Positions 54,401-64,000 of a DNA stretch of 64,000 nucleotides are shown piece by piece. The number at the start of each line of letters is the position of its first letter. Within the stretch, counting starts at the first letter, position 1. Below the pieces are notes generated by a model, which saw only the letters and a program-made list of their open reading frames with translations, was not told the origin of the DNA and did not search any database. The stretch is from Rhopalosiphum padi (Eukaryota; Arthropoda; Insecta; Hemiptera; Aphididae): contig NC_083597.1 of the NCBI RefSeq assembly GCF_020882245.1, positions 57,638,152 to 57,702,151 on the forward strand, written 5' to 3'. A program made the position numbers and the translations under genes.

Positions 54401-54960
54401 TCACGCGTTAATTTACATGCTATCTACCTCGGCGGTTAAGTAGATGCGGATGCATAGACTAATAACACTAAAATAGATCTAGAAGTCAAACAACGTATTA
54501 TATTATGTATAGCACATCACTTAAATCCGTGAGCTCACGTCATCAAAATTTTCAACGTCGGATTAACAACTAACAGGGTACTTTTATTGAGTAATCTTAG
54601 TCAAATTTTAGAATCCAAAAACACGTTACTTAATCATAATACATGGCTATCTGAGATATATTTCTAGAATTATAAGGAAATGTTGTGTTTTTTTTAGAGT
54701 AACCACTGTAAATTTTGACGGATGGTCTCGTCTGGCACTAATGCAGGATTTATATGGCTAGTCATAGAAATAACGAATTACATAATTATTATCTAAAGAT
54801 ATAAAAAAATTAGGTAATTGATTCGACATGCGTTTTTTTATTCCTAATTAATATCCGCAACGAAATGTTTACACAGTACTCAATTAAATTAGTATATTAT
54901 ATAGGTGTACTCATATAATTATTCTTTAATCGAAGTAAAAGTGTTTACAGTAGTGAGTAT
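51481..54960. other. AT-rich noncoding stretch
   Basis: The stretch is AT-rich with a 16-bp palindrome at 53289-53304 and a T-rich run at 52865-52875. The 70-codon frame at 53788-54000 is Ile/Tyr-rich and unremarkable. No gene or mobile element is recognised. Confidence 0.5.
53289..53304. repeat. Perfect 16-bp palindrome
   Basis: GTATTCTATAGAATAC is its own reverse complement. Confidence 0.93.
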
Positions 54961-54966
54961 GCTACT

Positions 54967-55340
54967 TTGGGACTTTTTTTATCGAACAATATATCTTATG
55001 TATCGTATGTGCCTATCTATAATAAAATTGATATAGCTCCCAATACTAATTCTAAATATATTATGTTATGTATACATAAAAGCACCGTTGTTGAACCACT
55101 TATATTCGAGTGTTTCATAGTCATGGAAGAAGACACAGTCTCATGTTGGACCTTAGGGACACTAATAACAGCAACGTCAGTAACTAATGCATCGGCAAAT
55201 AATGAAACGAAATGATGAAAACAATTATTATTATTATTTCTAAAACTTGCTGATTTTACTTTGGACCTTTCTTGTATAGGATAAATTGTCTTATTATTAT
55301 TGGAGACATTAATAATTACGTAGTTATAAGCATTATGTAC
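54967..55340. other. Segment open on both strands
   Basis: The minus strand has no stop from 55340 to 55020 (107 codons), and the plus strand is open at 54967-55215 (82 codons). The minus frame has its first ATG only in its second half. Neither peptide matches a family I know. So long an opening is unusual for this AT-rich DNA. The segment might be an old transposon piece or an exon, and direction cannot be decided. Confidence 0.2.
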
Positions 55341-56219
55341 CTAATATATTTAAGGTTTTAATAAAACCTACAATATTTTAAGAAGTGTATGAGAGTGTCT
55401 TCTAGTCTGAGGACCGTTTAGTGTTTTAGTGTTTATAATATTATACGATCATATACGTTATACTACAATTACTACCATGTAGTAGTATAAATTAAAATAG
55501 AATTTTAAACTACAGTAGTTTATATTTTATTTTACATTTCCGTTTTTACTAACTAGTAGTACAGTAATATTATTACCATAAATCTATTTCTAATATGTTT
55601 TCTATTAATTTTTATTAGTTTCCGAATACTTATTATAGTAACATACTAACATACATTTTATTGCTCACAGTAATTTCTCTATTACAAAATCTATTTTTTG
55701 CCATAAGTGTCATTCTGTCATTTCCGTGACATAATTTATCAAACTAAAGAAACGAAAAAACCCTATCGTTTTGAGCGTTTTATTTTATAACTTTTTTCTC
55801 AGCATACATTTTATACCTACATATTCTGTATCTACTTCGTGTCTATTGTGTTCGTGTAGTATTGGTTAATCCCGAACTGTTGCGAGTTTACGGTCCTACT
55901 AATAGGTAATTATTTAATATTATATCATATTATATTTTGAGAAATAGGATTTTAGAAACACGAGAACATGACACGACTGAGTAATCGAAATTAAAACACA
56001 CTTGATGACAATATAATATTTTTTATCCATCGCAACTATTATAATATACTTATATACACAATATATTATTTATTTATATAATAGTATACAATATACCTCG
56101 CAATATACATACAAAATACACGTGAGCAGACTGTTACTGTGGAAAAATAAAACTAACGATCAAATAAAGCGAATTTTATCAACAAAATATGTTAGTTTGT
56201 GATCATCTCTTGATCATCC
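55341..56219. other. AT-rich noncoding stretch
   Basis: The stretch is AT-rich with no recognised feature. It ends at the putative target duplication of the hAT element. Confidence 0.55.
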
Positions 56220-56227
56220 CTCTAGCA

Positions 56228-56629
56228 TAGCGGTTCCCAAACTTTGAAGCGTGAGGTAAATATTACAATTTTTAGATCAACGATTTTCGGCAGTGTTGCG
56301 GTATTAAAATTTAAGTATCGGTCCAAACTTAATGTTGAAAACGAAATGCCAGTGGCAGTAATAACGTTGATGCCTAATTTTGAAGCATTAATAAACGGGA
56401 AACAAGCCCATTATTCACATTAAATTGTCCATTATATATTAACATTCATCTTGTTTTTTAAATAATTGTTGTTATACTTAATGCCTGTTATGTATATCTG
56501 GATTTTTGTCATAAAATTAAAAAATATTTGAATATTTAAATAATCTAAAATTGTAATTTATTTATTCATGGGAGGCGTGATTATTTATTTTTAGGGATGC
56601 GTGAACCAAAAAAGTTTGGGGAATCGCTG
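56228..56629 (+). mobile_element. Internally deleted hAT transposon, about 400 bp
   Basis: The left end reads TAGCGGTTCCCAAACTTT. The right end, on the minus strand, reads CAGCGATTCCCCAAACTTTT. These are hAT-type terminal inverted repeats. Between them lie about 58 bp of left end, the 3' end of a transposase frame (56286-56423) and an AT-rich right arm with a second conserved block (GTGAACCAAAAAAGTTTGGG, 56601-56620). This is the layout of an internal-deletion derivative. A candidate 8-bp target duplication is CTCTAGCA (56220-56227) and GTCTAGCA (56635-56642), with 5 extra bases between the right end and its copy. The copy cannot move by itself, because most of the transposase is missing. Confidence 0.78.
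56286..56423 (+). pseudogene. C-terminal remnant of a ZBED/hAT-type transposase
   Basis: The frame encodes 45 residues and ends at TAA 56421-56423. It contains SVAVLKFKYRSKLNVENEM and ends GKQAHYSH. This is the characteristic tail of hAT transposases of the ZBED group: the end of the hAT dimerisation region (F-S-x-x-x-x-K-x-K-Y-R-x-x-L-x-V-E), then a short linker and a terminal KQAxxSH. The family's full proteins are several hundred residues long with an N-terminal BED zinc finger and the RNase-H-like catalytic domain. Everything before the tail is absent, because the frame abuts the left terminal region. It has no start codon. The frame is still intact, which suggests a fairly recent deletion or a young family. 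It is a relic, not a functional gene. Confidence 0.78.
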
Positions 56630-56634
56630 TTAGA

Positions 56635-56642
56635 GTCTAGCA
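56635..56642 (+). repeat. Candidate right target-site duplication
   Basis: GTCTAGCA matches CTCTAGCA at 56220-56227 in seven of eight bases. hAT transposases make 8-bp duplications. It is displaced 5 bp from the expected position. Confidence 0.45.
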
Positions 56643-56759
56643 AATATTTTATGTAACACCTAAATTTTTTATTTTTGTTTATCTATTGCATCACTGAAAG
56701 TGTAAGCAGAAATAAATCATAATCTCTGCTATAGTAACGAATATTCGATTCTTATGTTA

Positions 56760-57300
56760 TTACAGCGTGTTTGAAAGGCGACGTGAGTACCTAACCTACT
56801 ATACTATATAACGAGAACGACGACATCAACGACAATCTCTCGGTCGTCTGCTTCTCAACCGCCTCCAGGCCATAGCAACCCGTATAATATAATAATATAA
56901 ACGTCATCTCGTATAGAAATCCGGAATCAATGAAAACATATACTTAGATCTATATACTATACGATGTATATAATACATCAATAATAATACAAGATAGCAA
57001 TATAATGGGCTGCAACAACACCACCAAGGACAAGCGTCAACTACAGCAATATTCACAACAGAGTCAGGAAAACACGACAAAAAGAACAACCACGATTGGA
57101 AATATTAATATGTGGGTATACCGTGCGTATATACTTAAACACGTGTGGAATTTTGACGAAATAATTTCATGAAAAGTCGTCAGATCGTGGGAAACCACGT
57201 GCGTGGTCAACGGCAGTGTAACATGTCTATATTGCCTGATCGGTGTCGAAACGGGGAAAAAGTGAAAAAATATAACAGTTGCGTGCACGACTCTAAAATG
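56760..57300. other. Medium-GC patch with CpG
   Basis: GC-richer blocks lie at 56765-56885 and 57170-57260. A donor-like GAC|GTGAGTACC lies at 56779-56790. Minus frames of 61-86 codons cover 56904-57467 without recognised domains and are rich in hydrophobic and His/Cys residues. No gene is assigned. Confidence 0.25.
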
Positions 57301-58440
57301 TTTTGGGACAGTACTACTGTAGGTATATATCGCGTGTGAACTATTATTTTTATTGTCATCATGATTAGAAGGTAGTCATTATCCACATTGTCACCATTAT
57401 CGCGTGAGACTTGCGGTACAGTCGAGTATAAACAATGAAACAAAGTACCAACAATTACTATATACATTATACATATAAGTTACATTCAAACATTTCGTCC
57501 AATTCGAAGTATTTAATATGTCAGATTTTGGGTCCAAGACAAAACTTTTATAGTATATTTTAGTATTATATGACATGTCTTAAACAGCTAGCACATACAA
57601 ACTATATTGTTGATAATTAAAAGCTATACTATAAGCCGGTTAATCACGATTATACTTTTTACTATAACACATATATGATGTCAACAAAAATATTAAAAAA
57701 TAAAATTTTTTTATTAATACGTTGAACAAAATAATCCCAAAAAAATATTATTTTAATTAACATTATATTATCTAAATACCTTATACTTTTTTATAAAAAT
57801 TATTGAGAATGCCCACTAAGAAAGTTTGTAACTTTAAAAAACACTCAGCAAAAAAATAATGATATATCTTATTGATAAATATTTATCGATCAGTCTAATT
57901 TTTAACGTAACCTATACAGCCTTGGACCACAATACTAAATAGTATAATTATAGTAATGGTGTAATCTTGAGTACATATAATTATTATTATCGCTATTATT
58001 ACTATTTAGTATTTATTAGATACCACAGATACGTATTACTTACAATGAAACTAATGCAAATGCAAAAATATAGGAATATCTACTGTCAAATCAATCAATT
58101 TTCACAAGTATGGGATAAGAAAATTAAATATTTTTTTTATAAATAGAGAAACTAATAACTATTTATATATATTATATATGCATATGTATATGTATTTTAT
58201 GTATTATAGATTAAGTTAAGTCATGGAAAATAGCGAGTAATAGTCAGAATATATATTGTGAATTACAATATCAACAAGTATGTACGTTTAATAGTTTTCG
58301 CACACCATTTGGTATTTTTTTATGACATAATACAATTCACGTGTAACGAAATATCGTCGAATTTTGTACATGTAAAATTTAATACAAAATAAAGAACTCT
58401 TCTTCGGCTTTCACCAAGACCTCCACGGATAACTTACAGC
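57301..58440. other. AT-rich noncoding stretch
   Basis: The stretch is AT-rich with frequent stops. No recognised feature. Confidence 0.55.
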
Positions 58441-58527
58441 TCGTACACGATTTACGTGCTGGTTTATTTATGTCCATCGTCCGTTTATATACTTTGTAAG
58501 TTATATACTCGCGCGGGTCAAGTAACA

Positions 58528-58707
58528 ATGAGAGACGATCGAAACAATTTCCGTTTTTCTGTCGCGGTCATCGTCGTCTCTTATCGGACCCAACGCACGT
58601 CAGACCGCATGTTTAACCGTAAGCCGTGTGCGCCGTTGACATCTACACCGCCACAACGTTTGTCGGAGAAGAAATTGCTGTACCAGGCGGTTGTATGGTG
58701 TACCAAG
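58528..58707 (+). CDS. Candidate 60-codon first coding exon, unrecognised
   Basis: An ATG at 58528 with A at -3 opens exactly 60 codons to a good donor, ACCAAG|GTATAT (GT at 58708-58709), so the putative exon ends in phase 0. The peptide (MRDDRNNFRFSVAVIVVSYR and onward, then a Pro/Thr-rich stretch and LSEKKLLYQAVVWCTK) has mixed composition, and its codons are GC-richer than the flanks. The frame is also open upstream to 58456, and unspliced it would run to a TAG at 58738-58740. No domain or signal peptide is recognised, and no downstream exon can be paired with it. Confidence 0.2.
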
Positions 58708-58816
58708 GTATATCGTATACACCTATATGGGCACTTGTAGTAATTTCCTGAATAAAAAACGGGTGTAGCGGCGTTTGCTATTTAAATGTGGAAACCGAAA
58801 TAGACAATAATATGTT

Positions 58817-58828
58817 TATATATATATA

Positions 58829-58885
<57 letters not shown>

Positions 58886-58888
58886 ATA
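58817..58888. repeat. 72-bp uninterrupted alternating pyrimidine-purine tract
   Basis: The tract consists of TA repeats, then CG/TG, a long TG run (about 58832-58872), a CG run (58872-58880), and back through TG to TA. Every step keeps the pyrimidine-purine alternation. Long TG plus CG tracts are the classical Z-DNA-forming sequence. Confidence 0.95.
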
Positions 58889-59200
58889 ATAGAGTATTAT
58901 CATAAAGCGGGTACGTACAATAGATACATCATGATATAGGATGTATCATAATATATCTATGTATTATAATATATAAACAGAAGAAGGACCTCGCAGTAGT
59001 TGCCTTTGTCATCGTCTCGAACGGTGTATTAATGTGTATGTTTCTATATGATATAATAATAATAATTGCATGCGTATTTGTGAGTAGACGCAAAGAGAGA
59101 AGTAGAAAGAGCGTGAGAGAGGGTTATATTATTATTATACATAGGTACATCGAATATTACTACTACTAATACTATCATTATTATTAGTTATTACTTATTA
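58889..59200. other. AT-rich noncoding stretch
   Basis: A purine-rich block (AGAGAGAAGTAGAAAGAGCG and onward, about 59091-59120) lies in AT-rich DNA. No gene is seen. Confidence 0.5.
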
Positions 59201-60125
59201 CTATTATGCTATTTCAACTGTATATACCTGTTAAACTATTATACCTACTATTGTACCATAGGTCGTCAGCTAGACGTTCGGGTGTAGGTATATTGCGACA
59301 TAACGATACTGTGTTATTATTACGGCAGCGTAACGGTATGTGTTTAATGTGCTGCGAACCTATTATGTTTAGGCGCGTTGTTTTGTCTGGTAAATATGGG
59401 TAACGGGTATAATACCTGTTAGGTACGATATCTACGCAAAAACTACAAAGCTACTAACAGCACAAACCCCATATAATTACAATTTTAAAATAATATGTGC
59501 TACACGCTGTAACTTCAAACCGAGGACCAGACGTAAAACGAATCGACGAGGGTCTCGTGTGCACGGTTGTATAAATTGTGTTACTGTCGTTGTCCACATG
59601 TGTCCTTATAACAGCAGTGATTTTTCTCATTTATTTTGTTTTCTGCGTAATACGTTATGGAGTCGTATGTACATATACCATGGTCCGTGGCAGAGGTGTA
59701 TGTGTGTGGAAAATTAATCAAAGAGAGCGACAGAAAAATTAATTAAAATTCCAATTGATATCCACGACTAACGGAGGGGCTATTGGCGGTCTACGAAGGC
59801 CACATCAAAACGTGGTATAGGTGTATTAATTGGCAACCGTTTAAGTCCATATAACGTTTGTGTATAGAAATATATTTGGATTTTTGACGGAGAAAAATTC
59901 ATACATATGCCAATATAATGATGACACAGACACATTACTATTGAAATGCACTTACGATTATTGCGTTTCTCGATTAGCTGCGAATAGTCTCCGTAGTTTG
60001 ACTCCGCGTATCCATAAAAGAATATATTGCATATTATCGTGTGGTTACAGCATAATTTCAGTTACTCTACTACAACATACCTACTGGTCTAGCGCTATTA
60101 TCTATACTACTAGTCATCTATAATA
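59201..60125. other. Medium-GC patch with short plus-strand frames
   Basis: Plus frames at 59206-59403 (65 codons, second half HRSSARRSGVGILRHNDTVL and onward) and 59860-60123 (87 codons, no initiating ATG at its 5' edge) have mixed composition and no recognised domain. Donor-like AACG|GTATGT (59331-59340) and CTG|GTAAAT lie in the first. These could be exon fragments or chance. Confidence 0.18.
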
Positions 60126-62750
60126 CCCTATACGAACAGTTGCAGGTTTTATTTCGTTTAATTTCGAGTTATCCTGCTTTTCTTTACATTACATATATTA
60201 CGAGTATATTTTACTGAAATACATATTAATTTTTCGAATACAATACTGCAATAAATAATTTATAAAATCAAATATTTTGGTCTATAATTTTATATAATAT
60301 TATAGTTTCGCGGAACATAAAAGGTTATAACTTTGACGTGTAATGTGTAATTAACACATTCTTTTCAAATATTATATAAAATATGATATTTTAAAACATT
60401 TAACACAATAATTTACATATATATTCTATACATATATACCCCGGACAATAGAGTTGGTACAATATAATATAACTGAATAAACTTTCAAAATTCATATTTT
60501 TCGTATACACTCATATACATATATATAATTATAATGCACGCTTATTTACAGTTAGAATATTATTGTCTATTTGAAAATCTAATGTATATACAATATATAT
60601 ACGTAAGCATTGGGTTTATCTATATTATTAAGGCATCGACCGTCATGACGATAAGCACGTCCTACCCATCTTTGAAGCAATCTCACTTAATATACTCAAT
60701 TTGTATTTGAAACCACTCCTATAAATAATATAATTTTCGAGCCAACATTGGATGAGAATTCCATTAACACGATATAATCGCTTCTTGTCTTCACCAAAAA
60801 AATCTATATTATAAATTGTAATGTAATATACCTACTAACATACTCTTAATACATGTACGTTTATTTCACGCCTTAATATAACAAACAAACGTCATTGAAA
60901 TAGGCGATAAGCAATGAGATAATATTAAATTCTTCCATTTGCATAACATAATATGTCATATTAGCGAGCTTATAACTTATAAGAAAATAACTAGAATGTT
61001 TTATGTAAGTTTATAGTACTTCTTATTAAAAATCATTATTATTTTTTATCAATAATGCTCAGTTAATAATTATTACCCTAACACACAAAAAAATATGTCA
61101 ATTTTTAGACACACTATTAATAATCGGTACCTAAAAATGAAATATTGTTTCGGAAACTATCGATTTCACAAGGTAAAAGTTTCGTTTTTAAAATTTAGTT
61201 TATTTGCAGTAGATACCTAATAGAATATTTGCGAAAAAAAAAGACAAAATTTCTCTACCTGTGTGTTCAAGACAGTGTAATTACTGGCACTGCACACCCC
61301 TGGTTGACCGTATTCTACAAAAATAATATTAATAATAAAATTGTAAACACTATTATTGTTACTATTGCAGTTATACAATAAATTAAAGCATATCGCTTAC
61401 ACCGTTGCGCCAATGACTGAATGACATATATATATATATACCTGCAGTGTACCTACAAACCGATTTTAATGAAATAAACATTATTATACATTGATATTAT
61501 TATCTCACCGTGAATAATTTTTAAAATTATGTTATATGTAGTTGGTGCACTAAGCACAGGAGTATACCTGTATATATTCAATATACAGTGCAAGGACAAA
61601 CGCGGAGAAAATAAAGAAATATGAGAAGGGAAAGAAAAAAATAATTTTTCTAGTAATAAAAAAAATATAGAAGCCGAAAAAAACCAAACGTCGAAAGTGT
61701 ATCTAATACCTATATATATTTTTATGTATACTATATACCCAACAAAATATGTCAAATCTGTCATAAGTGCAATCAATATTATATATTATTATAATGTGTT
61801 TAATAGTATACGTTGTTCTGGCGTCGTTCTGTACATATTATAGAGCGTCAAGAAATCCTAATTTTTCCGAAATTCAATTATCATATATATTGTTGTTTGT
61901 ACATTAAAGTATTCAACCTATGTGGAATGTATACCAATAATACATACCAATTACATTACAAACACAATGAATAGTATCCAAAAAGTGTAAAATACGATTT
62001 TTTTATGGATTTATGACGGAGAAATAATATAAAAAATCGTTAATTCCTAATGGAAAACGTTCAATTATTATGTAAATTCACAGACACTCAACAACAGCTA
62101 TAAAAATATATATACACAAAAATAGCGCTTCTGTCGTCTGTTTTCTATAAATTATATATGTATAATTTATATATAATATACATATATGCATATTTTACAA
62201 TATACATACCTACGATGTTATAGTATACCCATGGATATATTTTGCGATGTTTCTTATAAAGTACTGCAGATTGGTCAACCTCCTAAATTTCTATTGATGA
62301 ACGCACTTGTATGTATTATGTACAATTTACCATTCAATATTAAATAGAATCCTTAAAATCATTTTGAAATTTTCCATTGTAGTATATTAATAGAATAATT
62401 AATTTTATTTAAATCTTTATATTCACAACAAAATGTAAAATAAATATGACTATTCATTAACATATAAATAAGTAATAACTAATAACTTTATATGTATAAT
62501 GTATATAGTATTATGTACAGACATACGCATATAAAGTGTATTATCATACTAATATTTCAAGTGATGTTTTAAAGCAAATTACGAATACTACTAAGGATGT
62601 ACAGATTTAGAGCATATAGTATTTTATACCGACTGAAAACGACGATTACACGGATGATAAAATTATTTAAAAATAATAATGGAGATTAAAACCGAAAAAT
62701 TCTTATAATATTCAACGTATTAGTCAGTACCTACTGTATATACATTGAGA
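60126..62750. other. AT-rich noncoding stretch
   Basis: The stretch is AT-rich. It holds a TA run at 61427-61440 and an inverted repeat at 62147-62170 (10-bp arms, 4-nt loop, AT only). A minus frame at 61453-61776 (107 codons) is Ile/Tyr/Phe-rich and starts in AT repeat. I see no gene. Confidence 0.5.
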
Positions 62751-62753
62751 AAA

Positions 62754-63047
62754 TTAAATAACATCGGTAAACCATGAATAACCTACACGTTTAATAGTGA
62801 GGTTGAAGACCTCGTTGTATCTAGTTGCAGTGGCTCGATTGATCAAATGAGATTTTTGAACTAGTTTTACTGAAATTAAAATATTAGTCATCGTTGACCA
62901 TCTCGGCGGCGAATGACCTTTCAACAGTTCGGGACTTCTGATACATTTCAATAAAACATGACGTGGATGAGGAAAACAAGAAAACCGTTCATTTCGGGTC
63001 AGTTGGCGTCGAAAAAAATACGCGATGACACGAATGGGAAGCAGTTA
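62754..63047 (-). other. Long stop-free minus frame in a medium-GC patch
   Basis: The minus strand is stop-free for about 97 codons, ending at TAA 62754-62756. It includes HVLLKCIRSPELLKGHSPPR and RATATRYNEVFNLTIKR. The only ATG is internal, so it would be a terminal exon rather than a whole gene. A plus-strand ORF overlaps part of it (62958-63107). I recognise no family. Confidence 0.18.
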
Positions 63048-63107
63048 GTTAATTATGCACGATACACGCATGGGACTATGAGAGTAACTGCGCCGTCTCG
63101 TTTATAA
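62958..63107 (+). CDS. Unrecognised 49-codon small open frame
   Basis: An ATG at 62958 opens 49 codons to the TAA at 63105-63107. The peptide is basic (starts MTWMRKTRKPFISGQLASKK) with mixed, GC-richer codons. No signal peptide, membrane segment or domain is visible. The minus strand is open across most of the same bases, so only one, or neither, is likely to be coding. Confidence 0.15.
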   Translation: MTWMRKTRKPFISGQLASKKIRDDTNGKQLVNYARYTHGTMRVTAPSRL

Positions 63108-63279
63108 TACCCGTCGTTGTACTTAATACCAAGTCCTATTGGATATTATATATAAGTATTAAGTATAATAATATGTATATTCACCACTGCACGTCTCGCG
63201 CAGACCGTCTTATCTGACAATGGTAATCGGTGAAAAAATATACATAATAATATATATTATATTTATATATTCCTTCCAG

Positions 63280-63417
63280 ATTTCGTCGACGACACACATA
63301 TCGTTTTGCTGGTTGGACTCGATCCTCGTTCGTAAAGTAACGCGACACATTGATAAGGACTTAGGCCTGGCAGATGATTTATATATTATGGCGAATATCC
63401 CGAAAGGAGTTGCATAA
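63280..63417 (+). CDS. Candidate terminal exon, unrecognised
   Basis: TATTCCTTCCAG (AG at 63278-63279) is a consensus-like 3' splice site. AT repeat DNA precedes it and GC-richer DNA follows. From 63280 the frame gives 45 residues (ISSTTHISFCWLDSILVRKV, then HIDKDLGLADDLYIMANIPK and a short end) to TAA 63415-63417. The frame is also open upstream to an ATG at 63220, so a 65-codon unspliced ORF is the alternative. It lies at the start of a CpG-rich patch running to about 63790. No domain is recognised. Confidence 0.22.
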   Translation: MSSTTHISFCWLDSILVRKVTRHIDKDLGLADDLYIMANIPKGVA

Positions 63418-63790
63418 TGTCAACGGTTATCGCACGTACGGTCCGTGAATCGTTCATTAATATTACGCGCACACGCCGCACACGCACACTCATACAATCA
63501 TATACGTACACATGCGCGCAGTCCGTTGGCCACACTCCAAGGGTCACATTGCAGGCAGCAGGCGGAGACCGGTCCGAGGAGGAACGCATCGTCGGTGCGC
63601 GACCCGTCGCGCGTAGAGTACGCGGATGTCATAATAATGTAAAAAAAATCTCCCGCTCGTCGCGTAATATATCGTATACAGCTGAAGATACCGAACAGGA
63701 GGTTCGCCCAATAACCGGACTATATGGGAGAAAAAAAAGAAACCCGAAAACCTGCAACGAGTAACCCAAGGTCGTTGTGACGATTCACCG
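63418..63790. promoter_or_regulatory. CpG-rich patch near the right edge
   Basis: The patch is dense in CG dinucleotides, with both strands open for 90-115 codons (63417-63764 plus, 63544-63822 minus) and arginine-rich translations, as expected from CpG-rich noncoding DNA. It may be a promoter or 5' leader of a gene beyond the window edge. Direction is unknown. Confidence 0.3.
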
Positions 63791-64000
63791 GTTTCTAATA
63801 ATGTCATTATATCGCGCCACAATATTTTATAATATATAATATATTATTATATAGACGCGGGGCAGTATTTCAGTTTATATTTTGTAATCGGACGAAATAG
63901 CAATAGAAGATACTTAAAACGTTTTTACTAACAACACGCTATTATATAGGGTAATTACTCATTAATGTGCTCTATTACTTCGGTAGTGTAATTGCGTTAG
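63791..64000. other. AT-rich edge
   Basis: AT-rich sequence runs to the window end. No feature is seen. Confidence 0.5.

Noticed and set aside
61293..61306. CACCCCTG, resembling one end of a CAGGGGTG-type hAT element
   Set aside because: No opposite end or target duplication could be found nearby.
1..64000. CRISPR arrays, operons, prophage or bacterial genes
   Set aside because: There are no regularly spaced repeats, no dense ORFs and no Shine-Dalgarno/ORF organisation. The base composition and repeat types are those of an animal nuclear genome.

Overview
The window looks like nuclear DNA of an insect, most probably an aphid (Hemiptera). It is very AT-rich. Short palindromic TATAATATTATA-type strings and AGGTA/GGTACC-type words recur throughout, there are many TA, TG and ATT microsatellites, and CpG is not depleted in the GC-richer patches. 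The transposable-element relics resemble short inverted-repeat elements common in aphid genomes. The organism call is inference from base composition and repeat style; no diagnostic gene is present.

I find no complete protein-coding gene, tRNA, rRNA, recognisable microRNA or CRISPR array. The longest open frames (133 codons at 22804-23205 and 170 codons on the minus strand at 24517-25029) are hydrophobic or microsatellite-driven and match nothing I know. The window therefore reads as intergenic or long-intron DNA.

The best-supported features are transposon relics: (i) 56228-56629, an internally deleted hAT element that keeps the last 45 codons of a ZBED/hAT-type transposase; (ii) 21813-22458, a 646-bp inverted-repeat element flanked by TA; (iii) 30352-30770, a 419-bp element with CAGTGGCGTAT-type ends; and (iv) 16492-16793, a degenerate hAT-like relic with many GGTCCGGTC-type subterminal motifs.

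GC/CpG-richer patches lie in the AT-rich background at about 0.73-1.0, 2.4-3.3, 10.7-11.0, 18.6-18.9, 21.2-21.6, 24.8-25.3, 34.5-34.8, 41.1-42.0, 44.05-44.35, 47.0-47.1, 49.8-50.0, 50.9-51.5, 56.8-57.3, 58.4-58.75, 59.2-59.8 and 62.8-63.8 kb. Several hold short open frames with exon-like features: a pyrimidine-rich 3' splice site, a GT donor, or a stop overlapping AATAAA. The most exon-like is 47024-47097. These calls are weak, because in several patches both strands are open at once, so an open frame alone is not evidence of coding here. If real, they would be isolated exons of a large gene or short conserved elements.

Other structure includes a 72-bp uninterrupted alternating pyrimidine-purine tract at 58817-58888 (a strong Z-DNA candidate), a degenerate minisatellite of about 27 bp at 47548-47661, perfect palindromes at 33716-33735, 32226-32246 and 53289-53304, and many microsatellites. 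I did not find an undescribed multi-gene system in this window.
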